40,466 nt of DNA from Candidatus Nanopelagicales bacterium (GTDB taxonomy: Bacteria; Actinomycetota; Actinomycetes; S36-B12; GCA-2699445), in contig JAUYJT010000038.1 of NCBI GenBank assembly GCA_030700225.1, forward strand, positions 1 through 40,466. Direction: 5' to 3'. Position 1 is the first letter of the stretch; each line of letters starts with the position of its first letter. The position numbers and the translations under genes are program-made. This document shows positions 6,920-14,094 of this stretch, piece after piece. The notes beneath the pieces are model-generated. The model worked only from the letters and a program-made list of their open reading frames with translations. It was not told the DNA's origin and searched no databases.

Positions 6920-9490
6920 ATGTGCGCATGGGTCGCGATTGAGTTTGGTTTCGATCAGCGGATAGTTGGTGCGGCGTCTAACGCCGCTCGCTGCCTCAGC
7001 GAACGCGAGGGCGTCGCAATCCTCCCTCTGGTCGGGTTCGAAGTGCACCATGACGGTTCGGGGCGCACGGATCTGGCTCTTTTCACTCGGCAGGCTCCTG
7101 GCCGCCTTTGCCGTTATGGCAATGCCGAATTCGCCATTGCGGGCGATGACACCGTCGAAGTTGATCTGACTTCTGCGGCTCCCCGGGTCGCCGGAGTCTT
7201 TCATCAAGTCGCGTCCGCCACTTTGCCGCTGTCCTTGGCCCGGTTGGGGACGCCGGTGCTCGTCTCGTCAATGGTGGGACGTTCAGGTGAGCTGCGCCTG
7301 CTGTTCCCGGTGCCTGACCAGACCTCGTTGGTCGTTGCGGTCGACTCCCTCGCGGAACTTGGAGTCGGAGGACAGGTACTGGCGTCCATCAGCCACTGCG
7401 CCCCCCTCCTCACATCCGGCGGCTCGCTGCGAATAGGGATCGACTATCTGCCCGAACGTGATCGGCTCTCGGAGCGGATCGGGATCGAAGTTGTGATCGA
7501 CGCATCCCATTACGACGTCTTCGGGCCCGTTTCGCGTCTTGGCGTTCGCGACGAAACTGTTGAGCGGATGCGTGAACTCGTGCTGTCGCTGCCCAGGGTC
7601 CGCGAGCGCGAAGTAGCTCACCCACTATTCCCCGCGCTCAAAGTGCCTAATCGCGTCGACACAGTCGCGATGACCCACTTCAGCCTGTCCTGGCCGACCG
7701 GCCAGATTGACCGCGTCATCCTGAAAAGCTACATACTGGCAGCGTCGAGACAACTTGGGACGCCCGAGGCGATGGCCGACGCAGAAGCGGAAGTGGCGGC
7801 CCGGGAAGCGGGAAGGTCTTGGACGTCGCAACTGGCGTGGGCGGGCAGCCAGCTGCCGCTGCTGCGGCCGGGGCGGGCCGCGGAATCCGAGGTGGCGCGA
7901 TGGCGAGCAGCGGTCGCTGCGGATCACCCCGGGATGTTCGAGCGTCGGCTGCGAAGCGCGGGCCTGCGAAACGAACAGGCGCTGGTGGCAGTCAGCGACC
8001 GGCCGTCCGGCCTGTACGCGGAGACGGCGCCATGGTGGCCCTGGTTCGAGCGGGTGCGGTCGGCATACGCGAATCTGGGGTCGTCCGATGAGGGAGTCGC
8101 AAACGACGGGCAATGGCTCGAAAGCGCCGAGGCGCAGTTGCCACCCGGAGCCAGCCGCGGCCTCCCCTTCGCAGCGGCGCTGGCGCCCGTCGTCACCCAG
8201 GGCTGGACCCTCTTCTGCAACGATCACTCAGATCTCGTGGGATCACTGCGCCCGACCGCCGCAGATGACCTGCGGCTGATGCTGCTGGCTCGGCTCGGCG
8301 AGGCTTGCGGCAAAGCGCTGCGTTCCCTTCTCGGGCCGATGCCGGTGCCAGGTCTTGGCGGTGGGTCTCCGTCGCGGCCGGAGTTCGACCGCGCCCAATA
8401 TGCTGCCTTATGTCGCTTTCTGCATCGAACTACGCTGCGACCGCTGACTGACCCGTTCCCCGTACTCGCCCACGACCTAGCGACAGTGCTGCGACAGTGG
8501 CATGAGCGAACCACCGAGACGCTCACCCGGGTGGCGGTCCAGCGGGACGAACTCGCCCGGGCGTTCGGGGTGGCGACAGACGCGGGGCTGACGGCAGTGC
8601 GGGCGCTGTCGAGCGAGACACACGACGACGGGAGGTCGTCCTGGCTGCTCAGCCTCGGGGACGTGCGCGTGCGCTACATTCCGGAAGACCTGCGGTTGGC
8701 TGCGGCGTGTCGAGGGATTCTGTCGATCCTGGGCGATCACGGCCTGAGTCCAGACTTGCTGCCTTGTCCGCCCATGGTCCTTGGACTGGACCGCGCGACA
8801 GGCGATCTCGCCGGGGACCGCTTCGGATTCGTGGAGGATCTAAACGGCGGAGCGCGGCCAGAGTCCGGCCCACCGACGCAGGCAGTGAACGCCGGGCAGG
8901 CCGCTGCGTTGTCAAGCCTGCTCGGGACTGCTTGGGACGCCGTCGCACAACTCGCTGCAGCCGGGAATGAGCTGGACCTGCCTTCGGAAGAACCGCGCGG
9001 GACGCCGCCCGGCAGCTTCCCCGACTTCGCGGCCGGATTCGAGGACACGTACAACGCAGTTTCTGCTGCGGCCCCCAGCGTGTTGGCCGCGATCGAAGAC
9101 GCTGCCCACCTTCCTCGTCGGCTGGTTCTGCGGCCGGACGACGACTACCGGCGGCTGCTCGACCAGGCTTTCGAGCCGACGTCCTTGACATCGGCGACCG
9201 CGAGGGCCGTCGCGCTGGAGCGGCTCGCCCGCGAGTACTTCGATCCGCGAGGGGCACACTGGCCGGAGGATCTGTTGGGCGCCGAGCAGGAAGCCCTGGC
9301 CCGCCTCGACGTTCCGCGCGTCGAGGCGTTCCTCGGCCAGGCTGGCTGCCGGTGGGACCGCAGTGGCGGGCTGGCCAGTTGGCCCGACACACACAACTAT
9401 GAGCGGATTCGACGCGGCCTCGCCCAGCTGAGCCCCACCGACCTGCGACGACGGCTCACGGCGATGAGCGATTCAAGCAAGCAGCGCTGA
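6920..9490 (+). CDS. LanM-like pseudo-dehydratase with unknown N-terminal domain
   Basis: An 856-residue protein starting 48 bases after the precursor stop, with ATG 6920 the only start between that stop and the homologous region; no clear Shine-Dalgarno is present. Residues of about 1-300 form a mixed alpha/beta domain that I do not recognise (notable stretch H-F-S-L-S-W near residue 255). From about residue 325 the sequence aligns by eye with the N-terminal half of the neighbouring LanM: R-W-R-A-A-V against K-W-R-E-V-I, Y-A-A-L-C-R-F-L-H against Y-A-E-Y-C-R-Q-H, and D-E-L-A-R-A-F-G-V against A-D-L-A-Q-A-F-G-A. The active-site Y-K-P-K-D has become Y-I-P-E-D, D-A-H-F-E-N has no counterpart and D-P-E-T is absent. 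There is no LanC cyclase. It therefore probably does not phosphorylate; binding the leader or assisting the active LanM is an inference. Confidence 0.8.
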   Translation: MCAWVAIEFGFDQRIVGAASNAARCLSEREGVAILPLVGFEVHHDGSGRTDLALFTRQAPGRLCRYGNAEFAIAGDDTVEVDLTSAAPRVAGVFHQVASATLPLSLARLGTPVLVSSMVGRSGELRLLFPVPDQTSLVVAVDSLAELGVGGQVLASISHCAPLLTSGGSLRIGIDYLPERDRLSERIGIEVVIDASHYDVFGPVSRLGVRDETVERMRELVLSLPRVREREVAHPLFPALKVPNRVDTVAMTHFSLSWPTGQIDRVILKSYILAASRQLGTPEAMADAEAEVAAREAGRSWTSQLAWAGSQLPLLRPGRAAESEVARWRAAVAADHPGMFERRLRSAGLRNEQALVAVSDRPSGLYAETAPWWPWFERVRSAYANLGSSDEGVANDGQWLESAEAQLPPGASRGLPFAAALAPVVTQGWTLFCNDHSDLVGSLRPTAADDLRLMLLARLGEACGKALRSLLGPMPVPGLGGGSPSRPEFDRAQYAALCRFLHRTTLRPLTDPFPVLAHDLATVLRQWHERTTETLTRVAVQRDELARAFGVATDAGLTAVRALSSETHDDGRSSWLLSLGDVRVRYIPEDLRLAAACRGILSILGDHGLSPDLLPCPPMVLGLDRATGDLAGDRFGFVEDLNGGARPESGPPTQAVNAGQAAALSSLLGTAWDAVAQLAAAGNELDLPSEEPRGTPPGSFPDFAAGFEDTYNAVSAAAPSVLAAIEDAAHLPRRLVLRPDDDYRRLLDQAFEPTSLTSATARAVALERLAREYFDPRGAHWPEDLLGAEQEALARLDVPRVEAFLGQAGCRWDRSGGLASWPDTHNYERIRRGLAQLSPTDLRRRLTAMSDSSKQR

Positions 9491-9676
9491 TCGTTCTTGC
9501 TTCCGACTAGATTGCTCGGACAGTTCCACCCCAATGACCTCGGCACCGGAACAGCGGTCGGGTCGACCAGCAGCCCGACCACGATCTGCGGCGGCTCCCG
9601 ATCACGGGCGTTCGCGGCATCCGGCGATCCTCTGGCCGAGGATCCAGCGTGCGCCTACGACCCTTCGCCTGTGTAG
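9491..9676 (+). pseudogene. Chimeric gene fossil: LanM 3' fragment fused to radical SAM 3' fragment
   Basis: After the TGA of the previous gene a frame stays open to TAG 9674-9676 but has no credible start. Bases 9521-9561 match the C-terminal part of lanM (6412-6452) at 38 of 41 positions, giving G-Q-F-H-P-N-D-L-G-T-G-T. This runs in frame through a short linker into T-I-C-G-G-S-R-S-R and the SPASM tail, identical over 81 bases with 61-141, then diverges to end D-P-S-P-V instead of D-P-A-A-K. The simplest reading is a deletion that joined the inside of a second lanM copy to the end of a second radical SAM copy. It indicates that the locus once held a duplicated set of these genes. Confidence 0.75.
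9580..9660 (+). repeat. 81-bp direct repeat, right copy
   Basis: Identical to 61-141. It lies within the chimeric fossil and marks the right boundary of the lanthipeptide segment. Bases before and after the block differ from the left copy except for a few scattered positions. Confidence 0.95.
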
Positions 9677-9685
9677 TCAGCCAAC

Positions 9686-10504
9686 TCAGAACGGCCAGGC
9701 GAGGGCGAAGCTCCACTGGCCCTGGGCAACAGCCAGCGCCGTAGCCAGCCCAACCAGCGCCAAACACACCAGGACCGCTGCCATGTCCTGCCCGCCGAGA
9801 GTTGATTGACGCGCGTAGGTTCGCGCGGCATACGGGTCGAAGCCTCGGGCTTCCATCGCGACCGAAAGGCGAACGGCCCTGCGCAAGGCTTCCACTAGCA
9901 GACCCACCAAACGACTCATCGCCCCGCGAACCGCGGACGCGGGGCCACGACCGGCGAGTCCTCGTGCGCGGCGCGCGTCGGACATCTCACGCCAGTCGAA
10001 GGCGAGCAGCGGCAAGACCCGCAGGCCGACGAGCATAGACAGCGCATACCTGGACGGGACGCGGACGATCTGCTGCAGACCATCCGCCATGAGCGTCGGG
10101 TCCGTAGTCGACAGCAGCAACACGGCCGGCAGTGACAAAGCCAGAACGCGCAGCCCGATGGCTGAAGCCTGCACAAGGCCCCCGGTCGACAGGGAGAACG
10201 GCCCCCAGTCGAGGATCAGGTAGCCCTCGTGATTCGAGCTGAAAAGGGCGTTGACGAGCGTCAGGATCGCGGCGATCGCCACGAGGAATCCGGACCTGAC
10301 GGCCACCGTTCTTGGCCGTAGCCCGAAGAACGGCAGCGCGACAAGTTCGCCAATGAGGATCACTCCAGCCGTCGTGGGATCAACGCTCAATAGAAGCCCG
10401 ATCGTGACCACAGCGGTAATGACCAGCTTCGTGACCGCGTTGAGCCGACCAACGCAGGGCCAAACACCTGATGTCTCGACGCCCTGCCCGAACTCCAGGC
10501 TCAT
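9686..10504 (-). CDS. ykoC: ECF transporter transmembrane (T) component, YkoC/CbiQ-like
   Basis: A 272-residue membrane protein with about five hydrophobic segments and the two Ala-Arg-Gly motifs of EcfT proteins, seen as D-A-R-R-A-R-G-L-A-G and M-E-A-R-G-F-D, which couple the T subunit to the ATPases. Its ATG (10502-10504) overlaps the ATPase stop in an ATGA arrangement, so the two are translationally coupled. In this operon it should anchor the ATPases to the YkoE-type substrate-binding protein. The order S component, ATPases, T component matches Bacillus ykoEDC, and the TPP riboswitch upstream supports uptake of thiamine or its hydroxymethylpyrimidine precursor. Confidence 0.9.
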   Translation of the reverse strand: MSLEFGQGVETSGVWPCVGRLNAVTKLVITAVVTIGLLLSVDPTTAGVILIGELVALPFFGLRPRTVAVRSGFLVAIAAILTLVNALFSSNHEGYLILDWGPFSLSTGGLVQASAIGLRVLALSLPAVLLLSTTDPTLMADGLQQIVRVPSRYALSMLVGLRVLPLLAFDWREMSDARRARGLAGRGPASAVRGAMSRLVGLLVEALRRAVRLSVAMEARGFDPYAARTYARQSTLGGQDMAAVLVCLALVGLATALAVAQGQWSFALAWPF

Positions 10505-12036
10505 AGAGGATCACCCCCCGTCTCCTCGACGTCCAGCCGAAGACGCCCCCTGGTCATCCGGTACTCGACCGCACCGAGCGCCTTCACCAGTTCCGCATCG
10601 TGCGTCACGACGACTAGTGCCCGCTGATCATCCAGCTGCCTTATCAGCAGCTCGACCGTCGCGCGCCACGTGTTCAAGTCCTGCCCGAACGTCGGCTCGT
10701 CCAGCACGAGCGCGCCGGGGCCACCGGCCAAGGCCGCCCCCACGGCGAGCCGACGCTTCTCCCCTCCGGACAACGTGTAAGGGTTCGCGCGGGCCACGTC
10801 TTCCAAATGCAACTCGTCGAGGAGCAGGTCAGCCCGCTCACAAGCTTGCCTGCGCGTCAGCCCAGACGCCCGGGCGCCGATCGCCAGTTCCGCGCGGGCG
10901 GACGTGGCCACGAACTGATGCTCAGGCTCCTGGAAAACGCTTCCGACAACGCGGCAAAGATCACGCGAACGGTAGCGGTGCAGTGGCTTATCGCTGCCAG
11001 CCGCCGTGACGCTGCCCTGACTCGGGCGCATCAGGCCGCCTAGGGCTCGCGCGAGTGTCGACTTGCCAGCCCCGTTCGGGCCCATGACGGCAACAGCGGT
11101 CGACCGGGATGCGCGAAGCGAAACCCCGTCAACCACCGGCGGGCCCTTCTTGACCCGCCGAATGACCACATCCCGCGCGGTAAGAACGGCCGTTTCTGGC
11201 GTGGCGGGTGATCTTGTGACGATTCCGGCCATATATGGCCGATTCCGCTGAATCCGCGGCCGGGAACCCGGCAGCAGCTCGACCCCCGGCACGAAAACCC
11301 CCAGATCGGCCAGCTCCGATCCCCTCGATCGCAGGACTTCAGCGGTTGGACCGTCGAACAGGATGCCCTCGGGCTGAAGGACGACGATCCGGTCCACGAG
11401 ATCAACCACGTCGGCCAGACGGTGCTCCACTAGCACTAGCGTCGACCCGGAGTCGGCCAGCACCTCCTGGAGGGCACCTACCGTCATGGCGGCGCCCTCA
11501 GCATCCAGATTCGCGGTCGGCTCGTCGAGGATGAGCAAGCCCGGCTTCCGGACCAAGAGCCCGGCCAGCGCCACCCGCTGCTTCTCGCCGCCAGACAGGG
11601 CAGACGTCGGCCGCTCCAATCCATACGGGAATCCCACGACCCCGAGCGATCGCTCGACCCTTGGCCAGATCGCGGCCCGGTCGACCTGCGCGTTCTCCAG
11701 CCCGAAAGCGACATCGTCGCCGACCTTCGTCAGGATCAGATTGGTCTCCGGATCCTGCATCATCAGACCGACCTGCTGACCCACGTCAACGGCCGCGATC
11801 TCGCGCGACCCGCGGCGATACTTGATCGTCCCGGCTGTCTGAGCGGATTCCGCCTCGTCTCCGATGGCCGCGAGCGCCCGCAGCAGGGTCGACTTCCCGA
11901 CACCGGATCCACCGGCGATCAGCACTCGCTCACCGGGAGCGATTTCAAGATCAACATTTCTGAAGGCCCACTTGGACCGCCCCGCATAACGCCATCCGAA
12001 GTCCCGGGCGCTCACGCCCACTGCCATGTCTGTCAT
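10501..12036 (-). CDS. ykoD: ECF transporter fused double ATPase (A1-A2), YkoD-like
   Basis: 511 residues from ATG 12036, chosen because it overlaps the S-component stop as ATGA; the frame opens 147 bases further up but that part lies inside the upstream gene. Two complete ABC ATPase domains are fused. The first has G-G-S-G-V-G-K-S-T, L-S-G-G-E-K-Q-R and L-L-I-L-D-E-P-T-A-N. The second has G-P-N-G-A-G-K-S-T, L-S-G-G-E-K-R-R and L-V-L-D-E-P-T-F-G-Q-D. Both keep the catalytic glutamate and a following V-E-H or V-T-H-D switch histidine, so both sites should hydrolyse ATP. The protein energises the ECF importer formed with the flanking genes. Confidence 0.93.
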   Translation of the reverse strand: MTDMAVGVSARDFGWRYAGRSKWAFRNVDLEIAPGERVLIAGGSGVGKSTLLRALAAIGDEAESAQTAGTIKYRRGSREIAAVDVGQQVGLMMQDPETNLILTKVGDDVAFGLENAQVDRAAIWPRVERSLGVVGFPYGLERPTSALSGGEKQRVALAGLLVRKPGLLILDEPTANLDAEGAAMTVGALQEVLADSGSTLVLVEHRLADVVDLVDRIVVLQPEGILFDGPTAEVLRSRGSELADLGVFVPGVELLPGSRPRIQRNRPYMAGIVTRSPATPETAVLTARDVVIRRVKKGPPVVDGVSLRASRSTAVAVMGPNGAGKSTLARALGGLMRPSQGSVTAAGSDKPLHRYRSRDLCRVVGSVFQEPEHQFVATSARAELAIGARASGLTRRQACERADLLLDELHLEDVARANPYTLSGGEKRRLAVGAALAGGPGALVLDEPTFGQDLNTWRATVELLIRQLDDQRALVVVTHDAELVKALGAVEYRMTRGRLRLDVEETGGDPL

Positions 12037-12632
12037 TCCCCGGCCACCAGACGCGCCGCGCGACCTGACGGCATCGCGTCGAGTGCTCCAGCCGACGCGA
12101 GCCGCCTCACGATCCAGGGCGCCAGCACTGTCCCAAGCACCAGCCCACTCAAGCACCCCGCCAACACGTATGCCTGCTTCCATTCCGGGGTCCAGAACGG
12201 GAAGTAGAACGTGACGTCAAGCGTTGTTCCCGCAGCGGCTGCCAAGGCCGTAGCGATCCCGGCGGTCATACGGTTCCAGACCCGGTAGCCGAATACCGCG
12301 AAGACGATCTCCGCGGCCAACCCCTGGGCAAGTCCGTAGATGAGCGCGGTCAACCCGAACACGTTCCCCAGGAAGGCCGAGATAACGACCGCTGACATTG
12401 AACCGAACAAGGCGGCGCCCGGTCGCCGAACAACAAGCGCGGCGATGACTTGAGGCAGCATCCAGACCCCGTACAGCAGCGCTTGGGTTGGCGGGTAAGC
12501 GACGAAGAGCGGCGTCGATACCAGCCACAGTTGATTCCAGGCCCAATACACCACACCGAAAGTCGACCCGATCACAGCGACGGAGACGAGATCTACTACT
12601 CGCCAGCGACCTCGCATGAACTTCGCGAGCAT
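12033..12632 (-). CDS. ykoE: ECF transporter substrate-binding (S) component, YkoE family
   Basis: 199 residues, mostly hydrophobic with five to six membrane segments. Family features include D-L-V-S-V-A-V-I-G near the start, V-Y-W-A-W-N-Q-L-W and G-L-A-Q-G-L-A-A-E-I-V-F. YkoE proteins bind thiamine or hydroxymethylpyrimidine. The ATG at 12632 is six bases below the GGGAGG that closes the TPP riboswitch, so the ribosome-binding site lies in the aptamer's 3' strand and translation is probably repressed when TPP binds. The stop overlaps the ATPase start. It is the first gene of a three-gene operon. Confidence 0.92.
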   Translation of the reverse strand: MLAKFMRGRWRVVDLVSVAVIGSTFGVVYWAWNQLWLVSTPLFVAYPPTQALLYGVWMLPQVIAALVVRRPGAALFGSMSAVVISAFLGNVFGLTALIYGLAQGLAAEIVFAVFGYRVWNRMTAGIATALAAAAGTTLDVTFYFPFWTPEWKQAYVLAGCLSGLVLGTVLAPWIVRRLASAGALDAMPSGRAARLVAGE

Positions 12633-12636
12633 CGCT

Positions 12637-12735
12637 CTCCTCCCTTGCCGGCATTACCCGGCCAGGTTCCAACGGTCGGCGGATTACCCGCCCTCTCAGC
12701 CCGGATACCCGGACTCCCGCGTCCGCGAGTCTGCG
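12637..12735 (-). promoter_or_regulatory. TPP riboswitch (THI element)
   Basis: Read on the minus strand the region contains the conserved aptamer parts in order: GGGAGTCC, a CCGGgtatCCGG hairpin, GCTGAGAGG (CTGAGAG at 12699-12693), GACCGTTGGAACCTG, and CCGGGTAATGCCGGCAAGGGAGG ending at 12639 (given here only as its motif parts CCGGG-TAATGCCGG-AAGGGAGG). The order and spacing match the thi-box. The 3' strand includes the Shine-Dalgarno of the YkoE gene, which suggests control of translation initiation by thiamine pyrophosphate. The outer limits of the first stem are approximate. Confidence 0.93.
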
Positions 12736-12816
12736 AACACCCGCATCCTATATGCCAGCCCGGGCCGCGCGCGGATCAACCGCAAGCCGCGCCGGAACTC
12801 CGCGGGGGCGTCGGCT

Positions 12817-13029
12817 CTACTTGTCCTCGAGCCGGAAGCCCAGCTTGAGCGCCACCTGGAAGTGATCGACGCTGCCGTCCCGGACGTAACCGCGGATCTG
12901 CGTCACCTCGAACCAGTCGATATGCCGAACCGTCTTGGAAGCGCGCGCGAGAGCGTTGCGCACAGCCGCGTCGACGCCGTCAGGGCTGGTTCCTACAACT
13001 TCGCTGAGACCGTATGTGCGATTCGCCAT
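12817..13029 (-). CDS. Dodecin family flavin-binding protein
   Basis: 70 residues from ATG 13029, which has AGGAGG five bases upstream (GGAGGACAC before ATG); longer upstream frames have no support. The sequence M-A-N-R-T-Y-G-L-S-E-V-V-G-T-S, then D-A-A-V-R-N-A-L-A-R-A and W-F-E-V-T-Q-I-R-G and the end F-Q-V-A-L-K-L-G-F-R-L, matches the dodecin family in size and order. Dodecins form hollow dodecamers that store or buffer flavins. The tryptophan of W-F-E is the residue that stacks on flavin in known members. It stands between the riboswitch operon and the stress-protein gene, all on the same strand. Confidence 0.93.
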   Translation of the reverse strand: MANRTYGLSEVVGTSPDGVDAAVRNALARASKTVRHIDWFEVTQIRGYVRDGSVDHFQVALKLGFRLEDK

Positions 13030-13123
13030 GTGTCCTCCTGATCGGAACGACGCTGCCCCCAGGTTACGCGCGACCCCCACAGAACGCCTGCCACGCAGCG
13101 CCGGATCTGCTTCGCGACCAGGA

Positions 13124-14008
13124 CTATGTACGCCGGGGAAGAACAATCGCCGGCACTGGTGTGGCTCTGATCAGCTTGTACGTCATGTCGCCAAGAAACA
13201 CTCGCATGATCTTGCCTTCCTTGGATGAGCTCAGCAGCAGCACCTCATCGCCCCTCCAGTCAAGACGCTGCAACGCCGCGAGCGGAGAATCACCCACAGC
13301 GATCACGCTGTCCCCCCGCAGAGATGCGGGAACATCGCGCATAGCGCGCTCGTGGCCGGCCTCAGCGTCCTCCCTTTGCTCTGCGATGACCGCTTGCTCG
13401 GCTGCGGAACCCAGATCGCTGCCATAGGTCCGGTGCCGAACGAGGACGGTCAAGGGCGCAACCAAGCTTCCTGAGCACTCCGCTAGCTCGACCGCCCGTA
13501 GCAAGGCGTCTTGCGACTCGGTCGTGTTCTGGAATGCGACGACGATTCTTCCGATGGAACGGGGGGCTGTTCGCCGGTATCCGACGGGCGCCAAACACAC
13601 GGGAAATGCGGAACCGTGGAGCAGCTGATCGGCTGTGGACCCTACCTGGAAGCGGCCGTTCGACGCTCCCGAGGAGCTACCAACAACGATCATGTCCGCT
13701 CCAAGAGCGGTGGCTGTTTCGTTCAGCCCGACACCGCTTGACCTATGGCCGTGCATGGCGGTCGCAGCGCCCGCGAAACCCTGGGCTTCCGCCATCTCCT
13801 CGGTCGCTTCGGCCAGCACGTCCGCTGCTTGCTCACGCAGGAACGCAGTCCATTCGGCATCAACGTGGCCGACCCTGGCTGGGTCATAGGCCTCCGGATA
13901 CACATGCACCAGTACCGGATCGGCACCGAGCGATCGGCACAGCACCGCCCCAAGAGCGAGAGCATCGCCGGAAGATTCGTCCGGAGTTACTCCAATTGCG
14001 ATGAGCAT
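13124..14008 (-). CDS. Universal stress protein, tandem UspA domains
   Basis: 294 residues from the ATG at 14008 (M-L-I-A-I-G-V-T-P-D). Two UspA domains are in tandem. The first carries I-V-V-G-S-S-S-G followed by V-G-S-T-A-D-Q-L-L, the glycine pattern that binds ATP in UspA proteins. The second ends L-L-L-S-S-S-K-E-G-K, F-L-G-D-M-T-Y-K-L-I, P-V-P-A-I-V-L-P and lacks the full glycine motif, so it may not bind nucleotide. Such proteins help survival under stress or starvation. The gene diverges from the amino acid permease with about 86 bases between starts. Confidence 0.9.
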   Translation of the reverse strand: MLIAIGVTPDESSGDALALGAVLCRSLGADPVLVHVYPEAYDPARVGHVDAEWTAFLREQAADVLAEATEEMAEAQGFAGAATAMHGHRSSGVGLNETATALGADMIVVGSSSGASNGRFQVGSTADQLLHGSAFPVCLAPVGYRRTAPRSIGRIVVAFQNTTESQDALLRAVELAECSGSLVAPLTVLVRHRTYGSDLGSAAEQAVIAEQREDAEAGHERAMRDVPASLRGDSVIAVGDSPLAALQRLDWRGDEVLLLSSSKEGKIMRVFLGDMTYKLIRATPVPAIVLPRRT

Positions 14009-14094
14009 GGCCCGTTCCGTTCTGGTATGTGATTGCGGGATTCTCGCTACGGTACCGAACAGGGAGTAGCAGAGCGTTATCGGCGGGAGGAACC

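Noticed and set aside
6590-9490. Precursor and LanM-like gene lying in the same frame, read as one protein through the TAA at 6869-6871
   Set aside because: A single clean TAA with 48 bases to the next ATG is best explained by two separate genes; no readthrough signal is evident.
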